Position numbers and translations under genes: made by a program. Below are positions 18,522 to 27,990 of a stretch of 64,000 nucleotides of DNA, in pieces. The notes beneath the pieces are model-generated. The model did not search any database. It worked only from the letters and a program-made list of their open reading frames with translations, and had not been told where the DNA came from. The stretch lies in contig NZ_JASJAV010000004.1 of the NCBI RefSeq assembly GCF_030066895.1, positions 1-64,000 of the forward strand. Reading direction: 5' to 3'. How positions within the stretch are numbered: the stretch's first letter is position 1; every line of letters starts with the position of its first letter. Origin of the DNA: Breoghania sp. GTDB lineage: Bacteria; Pseudomonadota; Alphaproteobacteria; Rhizobiales; Stappiaceae.

Positions 18522-19391
18522 TTACGTTATGGGTGGACGCGGGGTTCCGCTCTTCCACCGGCCGAGCAATTCCATCTCAGCCTTCAGGCGCGCCGTTGCA
18601 TGTCCTGAAGGCGCCAGGCAGTAAATTGCGTTGGCAAGGAGCTGGATCCGCAGATGGATCTCGACGGCCGTCTTCAGGTCCAATGCCTGCACGGTCCTGT
18701 CGAGCGCAACGATATCGGCAGGCATGATGGCAGCGAGGCTCACGATGCTGCCTGTGCTACCTTGAACGAAGCAGGACAGAAAATGCTCGTCGCCCGAGGC
18801 CATGACCTCCACATGAGGGGCGACCTGTGCCACCAACCGACGGTTGTGCTAGTAGGCATTGCTCTCCCAGCTTCCCTCCTTGATGCCGACGACACCGGGC
18901 AAGACGGAAAGGCTGGCCAGAACATCCTGCGTATAGGCCAGTTTCGAGGAAACTCCGGCCTGATACAGCATCATCGGCAGGCCGGACGCTTCGTCGACCC
19001 GTCTGTGGTGTGTCACGGCCATGGTGTCGTCTTGCGACAGGGCCCAGGAGAACGGTGGAAAGACAAGCGCGACATCGGCACCGGCTTCAGCCGCGTCGAC
19101 GGCGTGAGCGGTGGCTTCTTCCGTTGATTCCGCAAGGATGCCGCAGACGATGATGTGCGTGTCACCAATGGTTTGCCTGGCGAGTTCCGTTACCCGACGC
19201 CGTTCCTCGTGGCTCAGGAGAAAACATTCACCCGCATGGCCGTTGCAGGGGATCCCGACGATGCTGGGTTCTGCCGTGACGCTCAGAAAATGCGCATGCA
19301 GCGTATCCTCATCGATGCTCCCGTCAGGGAGGAACGGCGTCAGCGTGGCCGCATATATGCCGCGAAAGGGATGCTCACCTGCAGGGATCAC
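18522..19391 (-). pseudogene. DapA-family aldolase/deaminase, internal amber stop
   Basis: This is a class I lyase of the dihydrodipicolinate synthase superfamily. The sequence shows the substrate loop PCNGHAGECFLL, the Tyr of MMLYQAG and the Schiff-base Lys of GVVGIKEGSWE. The frame stops at TAG (18849-18851) after WESNAY and continues in frame as HNRRLVAQVAPHVEVMASGDEH to 18522, so one base change cut a 290-residue enzyme. The start is GTG 19391, overlapping the upstream oxidase stop (GTGA). Beside an FAD oxidase and an amino-acid importer, the likely role is like HypD/LhpC, deaminating pyrroline-4-hydroxy-2-carboxylate in hydroxyproline breakdown; this is inference from context. Confidence 0.82.
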
Positions 19392-20488
19392 AAGCTTATC
19401 TCCATGTTCTTGCTTTCTTCAACAAGGCGCGCCGGGTCGAACAACGGGAGTTCCGGGTCGTGGCCGATAATTCTCTCGGCAAGAAGCTAGCCCATGTAAG
19501 GAACGCTTGTGTAGCCGGAATGGACGCAGCCGATCACGTAAGCCTCATCGTGGTCCGGAATGGCTCCGATCATCGGCAAGGCGTCGGAAGTTTCCGATTC
19601 CAACCCGAGCCAGACGCGGTTGATCCGCGTTTCGCCGAGGGCCGGGATGGCATGGCGGGCCAGCTGTACGTTGCCGATCAGGTTCTTCGGGATCGTCTCC
19701 ACGCCGCTCCGGATCCGGTCTCCCTTGCCCTGCCAGCCACCACCGATCAGCATAGTGCCGTTCTCGAACTGCTTGAGTGACAGGAGGCCGTTGGCGATAT
19801 CGACGACAGACCGCATCACGGGACGCATGCGCTCTGTCACGACGAGCTGGTTGATCAGCGTCTTGACGGGCACCTTGAGACCCAGCCAAGCGAGCATCGG
19901 CTCCAGCCAGACGCCTCCGGCCAGAACCAGACGTTTCGCCCGAACCGGCTCGGCGCCGTCGATGCGGATGACGTACGTTCCCTCCTCTTGGTCGATCGCG
20001 GGAGGGGATGGCGTTTCATGATCGTGGCATCTGCGGCGAGGAGTGCGCGTCGGTAGGCCCGGCCGGTCATGTAGGACGTGACGTGGTCGTCGAGTTCGCA
20101 ATAGGCGGCCGCGATCATCGACGGGTTGAGGCCGGAATTGATTTCACAGGCGCTTTTCGGCGCGCTTTTCCACCATTTCCTGTTCTTCAGGCGTGAATGC
20201 GAGCGAAAAGTTGGGTGCGGAGCGGGCGCCGGCGTCGATGCCCAGCCAGTTGGGGGCATCGAGCTACAGCTCGCGCCCCTTCATGGCGTAGGGAATAAGA
20301 GCTGCGCGCGTCATGTGCAGGGTGAGCGTGCCGGCATTGACGCCGGATGCCTCGCGGCAGATCTCACCGCGGTCGATCAGGGCGACCCGCATGCCACCGC
20401 GCGCAAGATGTAGTGCCACAGTGGCGTCCATCGCACCCACGCCGATGATAGCAGCATCAAGGGGGAGAGATTTCGACACGTGGTTCAC
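19388..20488 (-). pseudogene. DadA-like FAD-dependent amino-acid oxidoreductase, broken
   Basis: This is an FAD enzyme of the glycine oxidase / D-amino-acid dehydrogenase family. The N-terminus from ATG 20488 has IIGVGAMDATVALHLARGG, where the third glycine of the FAD-binding GxGxxG is Asp (GGC to GAC). Then TAG at 20264-20266 after KGREL (a Trp position), frameshifts between about 20150 and 19990, a readable second half (VWLGLESETSDALPMIG, YVIGCVHSGYTSVPYMG), and TAG at 19487-19489 before LLAERIIGHDPELPLFDP. The stop overlaps the lyase start. With the subunit upstream it resembles the beta part of a heteromeric D-hydroxyproline dehydrogenase. Confidence 0.82.
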
Positions 20489-20525
20489 GACATCAGGCTT
20501 GTGGCTGGCACTATCATCTGGCGGG

Positions 20526-21410
20526 TCATAGCGGTGCCGGCGGCGGGAGTTCGAGGTCGGTGTATTCGATGTCGCCGGTCAGCGGAGCGGGCGGGGCCTC
20601 CTCGCCGAGCGCGATTGCGGCCAAGGCCGAAGCAATATCGCCGCATGTGCGCCCCTGGCATGGCCCCATGCCGCATCGGGTCCACGCCTTGACCTGGTTG
20701 GGAGATGTCGCCCCGTCGTTGACAGCGGCGTCGAGGTCCGCGCGCTTGACGTCTTCGCACCGGCAGACGATCGCATCGGTCGGAACGGCCTTTATCTGGC
20801 CGAGGCGCGGCGCCATCAGCTTTGCCATCGCCTGACCGAAACGTCTGGTCTTTTCCGCATGGCCAGAAAGTGCCTGCGTCTGTTTGCGATATGTATCGGA
20901 GGAAATGCGTCCGGCATTCAGCGCGACGCGAAGGTCGACACGGCGTCCGTCGAGAGCAACCGCAGCGGCTCCGCTGATACCTACGCCGTCACCTACGACG
21001 AAGAGACCGGGAAGGGAGATCTCGAAATCTTCGCTGAGCTTGGGCACCCAGGCTTTTTGCAGCTTGTCGTAGGCATGGTCGGCGCGCAGCAAGCGGGTGA
21101 CTTCGGTTGCGGGAGCAAGACCGTTGCCAACGGTAACCGCATCGACCACGAATTCCCGGGACGGGCCGGAAACCGGCGCGCCGGAGGCATCGACCGATCC
21201 AACGAAGGCGCGCAACTGGCCGTTGTCAGCCGGTTCTATCCGGCGGATTGCCCGTCGACAGCACATGGGCACGCCGGCAAGCGTCAAACGCGCCGTCCAG
21301 CTCATGCCACGTGCCAGCAGGTCCGGCCGCGAGATGGTGGCGGGAAGTGTCGCCAGCCATTCGCCTCGCGAGGCGAGATCGACGACGCCTGCGACCTCTC
21401 CGCCGGCTCG
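20526..21410 (-). pseudogene. C-terminal half of an FAD/[2Fe-2S] oxidoreductase subunit (HcnB/OoxA/LhpB-like)
   Basis: Readable from about 21410, it covers the NAD(P)/FAD domain end (VDAVTVGNGLAPATEVTRLL, GLFVVGDGVGISGAAAVALDG) and the BFD-like iron-sulfur domain with CRCEDV and CGMGPCQGRTCGD, four Cys in the expected spacing. The first half, with the main FAD-binding motif, is missing. At about 21405-21412 the sequence turns into the antisense of a truncated ABC binding-protein gene, so a deletion removed both 5' ends. Such subunits pair with a DadA-like partner, which is exactly the next gene. Confidence 0.8.
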
Positions 21411-22127
21411 ATTGCCGTCGGCATCAATCCGAATCTGCCGCCGCTCGGCCAATACAACGACAAGAATGAAATCGAGGGCTTTGACGTCGACGTGGCGCAC
21501 AAGCTCGGTGAGCTTCTGGGCGTCGACGTGAAGTTCGTCGAAGTCTCCTCCGCCGATCGCGTGCCCTTCCTGGCCACCGGAAAGGCCGATATCGTTCTGG
21601 GCGCGCTGACGCGCCCGCCCGCCCGAGTAAAGGTCATCGACTTCACACTGCCGACCCAGACCGAGGCGTTGAGCGCCCTGACGCTCGCCGACAAACCCTT
21701 CAAGTCGCTGACGGACCTCAATTCGGAAGATGTGAAGCTGATCGAAGTGCGTGGCACCACCCCGGTCGAGTTCGCCAAGACGCACCTGCCGAAGGCGAAG
21801 ATCACCCTGTTCGATAATTATCCGGATGCAGTGAAGGCCCTGTTCCAGGGGCGTGGCGACGCGATCGTCGACGTGGTCGATTACATCGGCAAGTATACCG
21901 TTTCCTATGATCAGAAGACGAATTCCTATGATCAAAAGACGAAGGCTCTGTCGGATCCGAGCGCCAGCGTCGACTATGACTGCATCGGTATCGCGCAGGG
22001 CAACAATGCCCTCAAGTCCTGGCTGAACACCGCCACCTAAAGCATGCAGACCAGCGGTTTCCTTGGCGATACCTACAAGAAGTGGTTCGACATGGACATG
22101 GTCTACAAGATCCCGACTCAGCCCTAA
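21405..22127 (+). pseudogene. Amino-acid ABC transporter substrate-binding protein, 5' end deleted
   Basis: This is a periplasmic family 3 solute-binding protein. The readable part begins at the mature first strand (SIAVGINPNLPPLGQYND) and shows EGFDVDVAHKLGELLGV, FLATGKADIVLGALT and LIEVRGTTPVEFAK. The signal peptide and start are gone through the deletion shared with the oxidoreductase. A 21-bp tandem duplication adds seven residues (SYDQKTN repeated). TAA at 22038-22040 interrupts the end, which continues in frame as SMQTSGFLGDTYKKWF to 22127. It supplied the two permeases and the ATPase that follow. Confidence 0.82.
21902..21943 (+). repeat. 21-bp tandem duplication in the binding-protein relic
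   Basis: Units 21902-21922 and 21923-21943 differ at one base. The duplication is in frame and repeats seven residues that homologous proteins have once. Confidence 0.93.
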
Positions 22128-22139
22128 TTCTGAGCACAT

Positions 22140-22194
22140 CGGCACGAACCGTCCCGCCTTTTCACAAAGTGGGACGGCTGGCCGGTTTGTGCCG
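22140..22194 (+). promoter_or_regulatory. Large hairpin between binding-protein and permease genes
   Basis: A 12-bp inverted repeat (22140-22151 with 22183-22194, one mismatch) encloses a smaller GTCCC/GGGAC stem. A hairpin here is typical of ABC operons, where it lowers transcription or stabilises the 5' mRNA so that the binding protein is made in excess. Confidence 0.6.
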
Positions 22195-22298
22195 GCCGCA
22201 TACCCCGCCCCGAGTAAGAACGGACGCAAGAAGCCGTCTGCCGGGAGCCGGGACCGGGGCCGTTCGTTCGGTCCATCGTCCAGAGAGAAGCAGCTCTA

Positions 22299-22974
22299 AT
22301 GCACTACACCTTGCATTTCGGCTAGGTCACGCCGCAGATACCCTACCTTCTGTGGGGTGCGTTGATCAGCCTTGAACTGAGCGTTCATGGCGCTTACCGG
22401 CGGCATGGTCATCGGCATGCTCGGCGCCATCATGCGACTGCGCGGCGGCGGCTGGCTGTCGCGGCTTGCGCGCTGGTACGTGGTGTTCTTCACCAACACG
22501 CCGCAGCTCGTGCAGATCTATTTCATCTTCTTCGGCCTACCCGAGATCGGCATTCTGCTTGATCCGTTCCCGGCGGTGCTGTTCGGCATGACGCTGAATG
22601 CAGGCGCCTATCTGATCGAGATCCTCAGGGCAGGGCTCGCCTCCGTCCATCAGTAGGAACTCGACGCGGCCGAAACGCTGGGCATGAGCCATCTGCAAAC
22701 GCTGCGCTACGTGATCCTGCCTCACATCTTCAAGGTCGTGATGCCGGCCATGACGAACCAGTACATCCTGATGACACTCCGCACGTCCATGGCGGCCATC
22801 TTCGGGGTGGAGGAACTGACCGGCCGGGCCTTCAACATCAACTCCACGACATTCCGTTCGATCGAGATCTTCCTGCTCACCGACGGTATCTATGTGTTCG
22901 TCACCCTGGCTGCGACTTCGCTTCTTGCCCTCGTCGGTCGTTACGCCTTCCGTGCAAGGGTTCGTATCCTATGA
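22299..22974 (+). pseudogene. Amino-acid ABC transporter permease 1, broken
   Basis: This is a HisM/GlnP-type inner-membrane permease. It starts at ATG 22299. TAG at about 22323 lies in a Trp position (HFG-stop-VTPQIPYLLWG). The frame shifts near 22385 before the second span (ALTGGMVIGMLGAIM). TAG at 22654-22656 sits in the cytoplasmic EAA loop (ASVHQ-stop-ELDAAETLG), probably a former CAG, and the loop otherwise matches the site that docks the ATPase. The remaining spans to 22974 are good. The stop overlaps the next ATG. Confidence 0.83.
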
Positions 22975-23660
22975 GCGGTCATTTTCTCTCGGATCTTCCC
23001 AAGCTCTTCACCTTCTAAAACATCTTGTTGTAGGTGGAGGCCGCGTTGACGACGCTTCTGCTGTCCGCCGTGGGCTGCATCATCGGCATGATCGTCGGCT
23101 TTGTCCTCGCGCTTGCGCGACAGAGTCGCCACCCGACCCTGATCCCGGCGCGCATCCTCTCCGATCTCTACGTGGAGATCGTGCGGCGGGTGCTCTTTCT
23201 GATCACGTTGATGCTCTTCTTCTTTGGTGCTCAGGTGCTGGGTTTCGATCTGGCGCCGTTGACGATCGCGCTGATTTCCACCTCGGTCATCTCCACCGCC
23301 TTCGTTTCGGAGATTATCCGCGGGGGACTGGAATCTCTCAAACCCGCCCAACTCGAAGCTGCGGCGGTGATGAACTTCACGCCGCTTCAGACCCTTCGCC
23401 TTGTCTCGATTCCGCAGGCGTTGCCGATCGTCATTCCGCCGATCTTTGGCTACTTCGTGCTGTTCATCAAGGACACCGCGCTAGCCTCGCAGGTCGGCGT
23501 TCTGGAACTGACCCAGGCCGGCAAGATCATGACGACGAAGGGCCATTCGGCGCTTCTGGTCTATGCCGTGGTGCTGGTGCTCTATTTCATCGTTTCCTAT
23601 CCGCTTTCCCGTCTCGGGGGCTATCTGGAGAACCGCTTTGTCCTTTCTCGATATTCATGA
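22971..23660 (+). pseudogene. Amino-acid ABC transporter permease 2, two in-frame stops
   Basis: The partner permease starts at ATG 22971 inside the previous stop codon. TAA at 23016-23018 and TAG at 23031-23033 interrupt the N-terminus (FTF-stop-NILL-stop-VEAALTTLLLSAVG). From there all five spans and the EAA loop (GGLESLKPAQLEAAAVMNF) are intact to 23660, so the damage is confined to the first 25 codons. No good internal start with a ribosome site is visible. Confidence 0.82.
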
Positions 23661-24383
23661 TCTTGGGGCGTGCTACAGCTCGCTTCGCGTCCTCGACGGT
23701 ATCGACCTGTCGGTGGAAAAGGGCGAGGTCGTCAGCCTGATCGGCCCCTTCGGTTCCGGTAAGAACACGCTTCTCAAGGTGATCGCCGGCCTGATGAAGC
23801 CCGATCGGGGGCATGTCACGCTTTTGCGGGGGCGTCGGTCGATTACGGCAATCGGAAGTCGCTGAAGGTTGCCCGCGACCGATTGGCGATTGTCTTCCAG
23901 CAGTACAATCTCTTCGGCAACATGACGGTTCTGCGCAATGTCACTGTGGCGCCGACAACGATCAAGAAACGCGATCGCAAGGCGGTGGAGGAAAAGGCGA
24001 AGGAACTGCTCGACCGCGTCGGGCTCGGCGACAAGCTACACGTCTATCCCGATCAGTTGTCAGGCGGGCAGCAGCAACGCGTTGCGATTGCGCGCGCGCT
24101 TTGTCTGGAACCGGAGATCCTTCTGCTCGACGAAGTGACCTCCGCACTCGATCCCGAACGGGTCAGCGAGGTGCTCGATACCATCTGCCTGCTCGCGAAT
24201 GACAACATCGCAATGCTGATCGTGTCGCACGAAATGAGCTTTGTGCGTGATGTCTCCCACCGCGTCGCCTTTATGGCCGATGGACGCGTTCAGGAGATCG
24301 GCGCGTCGGAACAGATCTTCGATCATCCGCAAAGCGATCGGGCCTGCGACTTCGTCGGCAGGATTTCCCGGGTGGGAATCTGA
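23638..24383 (+). pseudogene. Amino-acid ABC transporter ATP-binding protein, frameshifted with altered Walker A
   Basis: This is a GlnQ/HisP-type ATPase. The frame from TTG 23638 overlaps the permease. Walker A reads GPFGSGKNTLL where the family has GPSGSGKSTLL, so two residues are changed (Ser to Phe, Ser to Asn), both one transition away. The frame shifts near 23830. The second part has the Q-loop VFQQYNLF, the signature LSGGQQQRVAIARAL, a Walker B in which the Pro of DEPTSALD is Val, and the switch His of VSHEMSF. It ends the importer operon and converges on the LysE gene. Confidence 0.85.
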
Positions 24384-24408
24384 AAGGCGTTCTGAGCAGC
24401 GCTCGGGT

Positions 24409-25044
24409 TCATTGCCTTTCAAGCGCCAGACGCAGTCCGAGCGCGATCAGCACGCTTCTCAGGATCTGGTCGAGCCAACGGCCGATCCCGGGGTTCTTTC
24501 TCAGCCGGTCGGTCAGGTAACCGCCGGCGAGAATGAGAGGAGGCTCGATCAGTCCGGCGACGACGATGATCAGCAGACCGTGCAGGAAGAGCTGTGCCCA
24601 TGACGGGCCGGCTCCGGGGACGACGAACTGCGGCAGGAACGCCAGAAAGAACACCGCGACCTTCGGATTGAGCAGGGCCACCCAGAAGCCTTGCCTGAAA
24701 ACCTCGAGCGACGGTGCCTGAAGGGCGGTGCGATCGGCGTTCAACGTGCTGCCGGAGGATCTCAGCGCGGTGATGCCGAGCCAAAGCAGATAGGCGGCCC
24801 CGCCCCACTTCACGATCGAAAAGGCGAGCGCGGAGGTCGCAACGATTGCGGAAAAACCCGCAGCGGCGAACAGGACATGCCCGAAGGCGCCCGTCCAGAT
24901 GCCTCCCATTGCGACGAACCCGGCGCGTTTGCCGCTTCGGACCGTGTGGCCGACGATGAACACCATGTCCGGTCCCGGAGCGAGGTTCAGAAGGATGGCG
25001 GCCGAAAGGAACGCTGCCCAGTGAACAAAGCTGTACTCGAACAT
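24409..25044 (-). CDS. LysE/RhtB family amino-acid exporter
   Basis: This 211-residue protein of six spans starts at ATG 25044. The family motif is present at the N-terminus (AAILLNLAPGPDMVFIVGHTV, with the NxxPGPD signature), and the repeat-like ALLNPKVAVFFLAFLPQFV marks the second half. It exports amino acids or homoserine-lactone-like compounds using the proton gradient. The frame and the family length are complete. It converges on the ABC ATPase gene with 25 bp between stops. Confidence 0.92.
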   Translation of the reverse strand: MFEYSFVHWAAFLSAAILLNLAPGPDMVFIVGHTVRSGKRAGFVAMGGIWTGAFGHVLFAAAGFSAIVATSALAFSIVKWGGAAYLLWLGITALRSSGSTLNADRTALQAPSLEVFRQGFWVALLNPKVAVFFLAFLPQFVVPGAGPSWAQLFLHGLLIIVVAGLIEPPLILAGGYLTDRLRKNPGIGRWLDQILRSVLIALGLRLALERQ

Positions 25045-25280
25045 GGCTTTTCTTTCTTCAGGTGTCGGCGTTTTAAGGCGGGAAACGACAAGCGGCGGGA
25101 AGGCGCAGAGGTTCTCGCACTTGACATTATACATATAAATCTGATAAGTATGCTGCCGATACCATCGTTGCGGGTTGTGACCTTTGCGCGCTTGGCTTCC
25201 GATGAGTGTTGTCGCCACAATAGACCGAGACTAGAGCGATCGCGGATCGCTTCGTTGTTTGGGCCTTTGCAGCGCAATAG

Positions 25281-25991
25281 TCAGGAGGGAGTGCGTTCAA
25301 CCTGGTTCGCGAGTCGGGCGGAATTGCGGGCAAACAGCAGCCAAAGGCAGAAGGCGGTCTCTGCTATCAGCGACACAACGTAAAATGCGCCGAAGGTATT
25401 GAGCGCTTGCGGCGTGAAGAAGCGCAAGGCACTGCCGATCAGATAGACGCCTCCGGCCAATGCGATCGTGGTCCCCAGCAGTTTGGGGAAAAAGCCGGAA
25501 CGCCGGATCAGGATGCCGGTCAGCATACAATTGACGGAAAAGAATGCGAGGCCAAGGTCGTAGCCGTGGGCGTGCATGTCTAGGAGAAAGGTCGCGAATG
25601 CGGCCGGATCTCCGATGACAGGCGAGGCGACATTCGCGCTTTGTGAAACTATGAGCCAGACGGCCTGCATGAAGAGAAGGCTGGCGCCAATAAGGGCGGT
25701 CTGCATGAGACGAAATACCATGGCCGCCAGCGCGAGCCCGGATCCGACCGGGCGAAACAGCGTGTAGAGCAGAACCGCAAGACCGATATCGGCTGCGACC
25801 ATCACCATGTCGGCGGTAAGGGCTGCACGAAACCGGATCGGGGCATCGAGAATTGCGGCTCGGGTCGCCTGCGCATCCGCGAGATCGATCAGGGGGCCGC
25901 GCAAGCCGAGTTTTGCCCCGATATCGCAGCCGATGATGACGAGGTAAAGCAATCCGGCAAGGCGGGCGATTCCGAGCGTGAAGGTTTTCAT
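25281..25991 (-). CDS. DUF4386 family membrane protein
   Basis: The product is a 236-residue hydrophobic protein with about six spans, beginning FTLGIARLAGLLYLVIIGCDIGAKLGLRGPLI. It matches the DUF4386 pattern (arginine after the first short helix, a two-part bundle, then RRSGFFPKLLGTTIALAGGVYLIG). Function is unknown. The frame is intact. It is downstream of, and on the same strand as, the LysR gene at 26058, with 67 bp between, and may be under its control. Confidence 0.82.
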   Translation of the reverse strand: MKTFTLGIARLAGLLYLVIIGCDIGAKLGLRGPLIDLADAQATRAAILDAPIRFRAALTADMVMVAADIGLAVLLYTLFRPVGSGLALAAMVFRLMQTALIGASLLFMQAVWLIVSQSANVASPVIGDPAAFATFLLDMHAHGYDLGLAFFSVNCMLTGILIRRSGFFPKLLGTTIALAGGVYLIGSALRFFTPQALNTFGAFYVVSLIAETAFCLWLLFARNSARLANQVERTPS

Positions 25992-26057
25992 GAAACTTCC
26001 GCAAGGTAAAGGTAAGTTCTAGCGGAAGCCGGATCTGGAAGGAACCGTCGATGCGGA

Positions 26058-26972
26058 TCACTCTGCTGCAAATAGTGGAGCTGTCTGTCGGCGGATTGTC
26101 TTTTGCAACATCTGGCGGAACACGCTCGTGACCTCCGTTTCGGCCTTGTTGTCGCCCTCCAGTTTCAGGGCGCTGAAACCCAGCCTCCCTTGCAGGAAGC
26201 TAAGCCTGCTTTCATCGCAGATGACGTGATCGGGCGCGATCTGGCCTTTCGGCAGGATCGAAATTCCAAGACTGGCGCTGATCGCGGCGCGCACGTTGGC
26301 ATAGCTGTGGCCGACATATGCAATGCGGCAGCTCAGCCCCAATTCCTGGAAATGCCGGAGCAACAGGTGCCGATAGACGCATCCTTCGTGGAACACGACA
26401 ACCGGCAGGTCTGCCGGAATCTTTCTCCAGTCGAAGTTCTGCGAGGCGACCCAGTGCAGTTTTTCGACCATCAGAGCGGACGAATCCGGTGCGCGGTCGG
26501 CATCGTGAAGGGATTTGATCAGCGCCAGGTCCAGTTCGCCCTCTCGCAGCCGCTTTTTGAGGTTGGCCGACAGATCCGGGATCGTGGAGACATGGGCATC
26601 CGGGTGGATTGCCTCGGATCTCACGATCGTTTCGATCAGCCCCTCCAGATCGAAGTCGTCCATCACGCCGAGACGCACGGTGTCGGAGCATGTGCGGTCA
26701 GCGCGGGCACTGCACAAATCATCGAGCGGGGCGAGAATGCGGCGGGCATAGGGTTCGAATTCCTCCCCGGCGCGGGTCAGGCCGTGAAAACGGCCCCGCG
26801 AATGCAGAAAAAGCATCTCCCCAAGTATCTCTTCAAGCGTGCGGATCTGGTGGATGACGGCACTTTGCGTGCGTAAAAGGCGTTCAGCGGCAAGGCTGAA
26901 ACTCTTCGCATCGCATATGGCGGTGAATACGCGGCAATGCTCGATAGAAAGTCGACGGTCGATCTCATTCAT
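26058..26972 (-). CDS. LysR-family transcriptional regulator
   Basis: The 304-residue product has the winged helix at residues 8-66 (SIEHCRVFTAICDAKSFSLAAERLL, AVIHQIRTLEEILGEMLFLHSRG) and a LysR substrate domain from about 95 (DTVRLGVMDDFDLEGLI) to the end. The recognition helix carries His where Ser is usual (RTQSAVIHQIRTLE). The frame is intact. It is divergent from the DMT permease gene at 27067, which is the most likely target, and also precedes the DUF4386 gene. Confidence 0.92.
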   Translation of the reverse strand: MNEIDRRLSIEHCRVFTAICDAKSFSLAAERLLRTQSAVIHQIRTLEEILGEMLFLHSRGRFHGLTRAGEEFEPYARRILAPLDDLCSARADRTCSDTVRLGVMDDFDLEGLIETIVRSEAIHPDAHVSTIPDLSANLKKRLREGELDLALIKSLHDADRAPDSSALMVEKLHWVASQNFDWRKIPADLPVVVFHEGCVYRHLLLRHFQELGLSCRIAYVGHSYANVRAAISASLGISILPKGQIAPDHVICDESRLSFLQGRLGFSALKLEGDNKAETEVTSVFRQMLQKTIRRQTAPLFAAE

Positions 26973-27066
26973 AATAAAAAATCCTCATTTAAATCCCGCA
27001 ATAATTCATTTTACTCATATTGGCGTATTCGACAATCTTGCTGCACGTGCGAACGCGGGAGGCAAG

Positions 27067-27960
27067 ATGACGCGTATCGGGATCATCCTCACGGGAACCG
27101 TATTCAGCCTGTTGTGGGCATCGGCCTTCGTCGTGGGCAAGATCGCGCTTCTCTACACCGACCCGATGAGCCTGCTTTGCGCGCGTTTTCTGGTTGCCGG
27201 CGTCCTGATAATTGCCTGAGTCGGGATCTGGAAGGGACCGGTAGTCCTTCGTTCGAGAGGGCTTGTCGCGAGCGGCATTGTGCTGGGGCTCCTGAACAAT
27301 GTGCTCTATCTCGGCCTCTCGTTTCTCGGATTGCGGACGATTTCTCCGGAGGCAACGATCCTGATCGTTTCATTGGCTCCGTTCGTGACATCGGGAATTT
27401 CGATAATGCTCGGCGGTGCGAGCTCGATACGGCATTTCGCCGGAATGGCAGTCGGGTTCCTCAGCGTGTACGTCGTTCTGTCGCTTCGCCTCCATGGCGG
27501 GGAAGACATCTGGGGGATGGTTCTGGTTGCGCTGGCGATGGTTTCGTTTTCCGTCGGAATGCTGTGGTATCAGCGCACCTCGATGCATCACGACGCGATC
27601 GCCTTGAACGGGGGTCAGAATCTTTCAGCTGGCATCATGCTGGTCCCCTTCGCCGACCAACTCGGAGGCCTGGAAACAAGTCTCGGGTACCCGGTTTTCG
27701 CCGGCACCTTCCTGCATCTGGTCATCGGGGTGTCGGTCATCGATTTTCTTATCTGGCTCGCTTTGTTGCGGCGGATTGAAGCCGGGATCGCTGCCAGTTT
27801 TCATCTGCTGAACCCGGTATTCGGCATCGTTCTGTCCTGGCTTCTCATCGGCAGCGTGATCGAGGGGACGGATCTTCTCGGGGCTCTGCTCGTGCTGATT
27901 GGCCTGGGACTGGTCATGTCGGTCACAGCATCAAAGAAAACAACGAAATTGGGGAGTTGA
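27067..27960 (+). pseudogene. EamA/DMT-family permease, internal opal stop
   Basis: Ten predicted spans in two EamA repeats are readable from ATG 27067 to 27960 in one frame, interrupted only by TGA at 27217-27219 after VAGVLIIA. The next residues are VGIWKGP, and Trp is the likely original (TGG to TGA). The second repeat (AGIAASFHLLNPVFGIVLSWLL) is well conserved. Such proteins export metabolites or amino acids. It is divergent from a LysR regulator and followed 30 bp later by an acyl-CoA dehydrogenase gene. Confidence 0.87.
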
Positions 27961-27990
27961 AGCAACGGTCATATTAACTGGAGAATTGAA

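Noticed and set aside
20526..22229. A 567-codon minus-strand open frame that looks like one large oxidoreductase.
   Set aside because: Only the part up to about 21410 is homologous to an oxidoreductase. The remainder is antisense to a clear ABC binding-protein gene, so the long frame is an artefact of a deletion junction.
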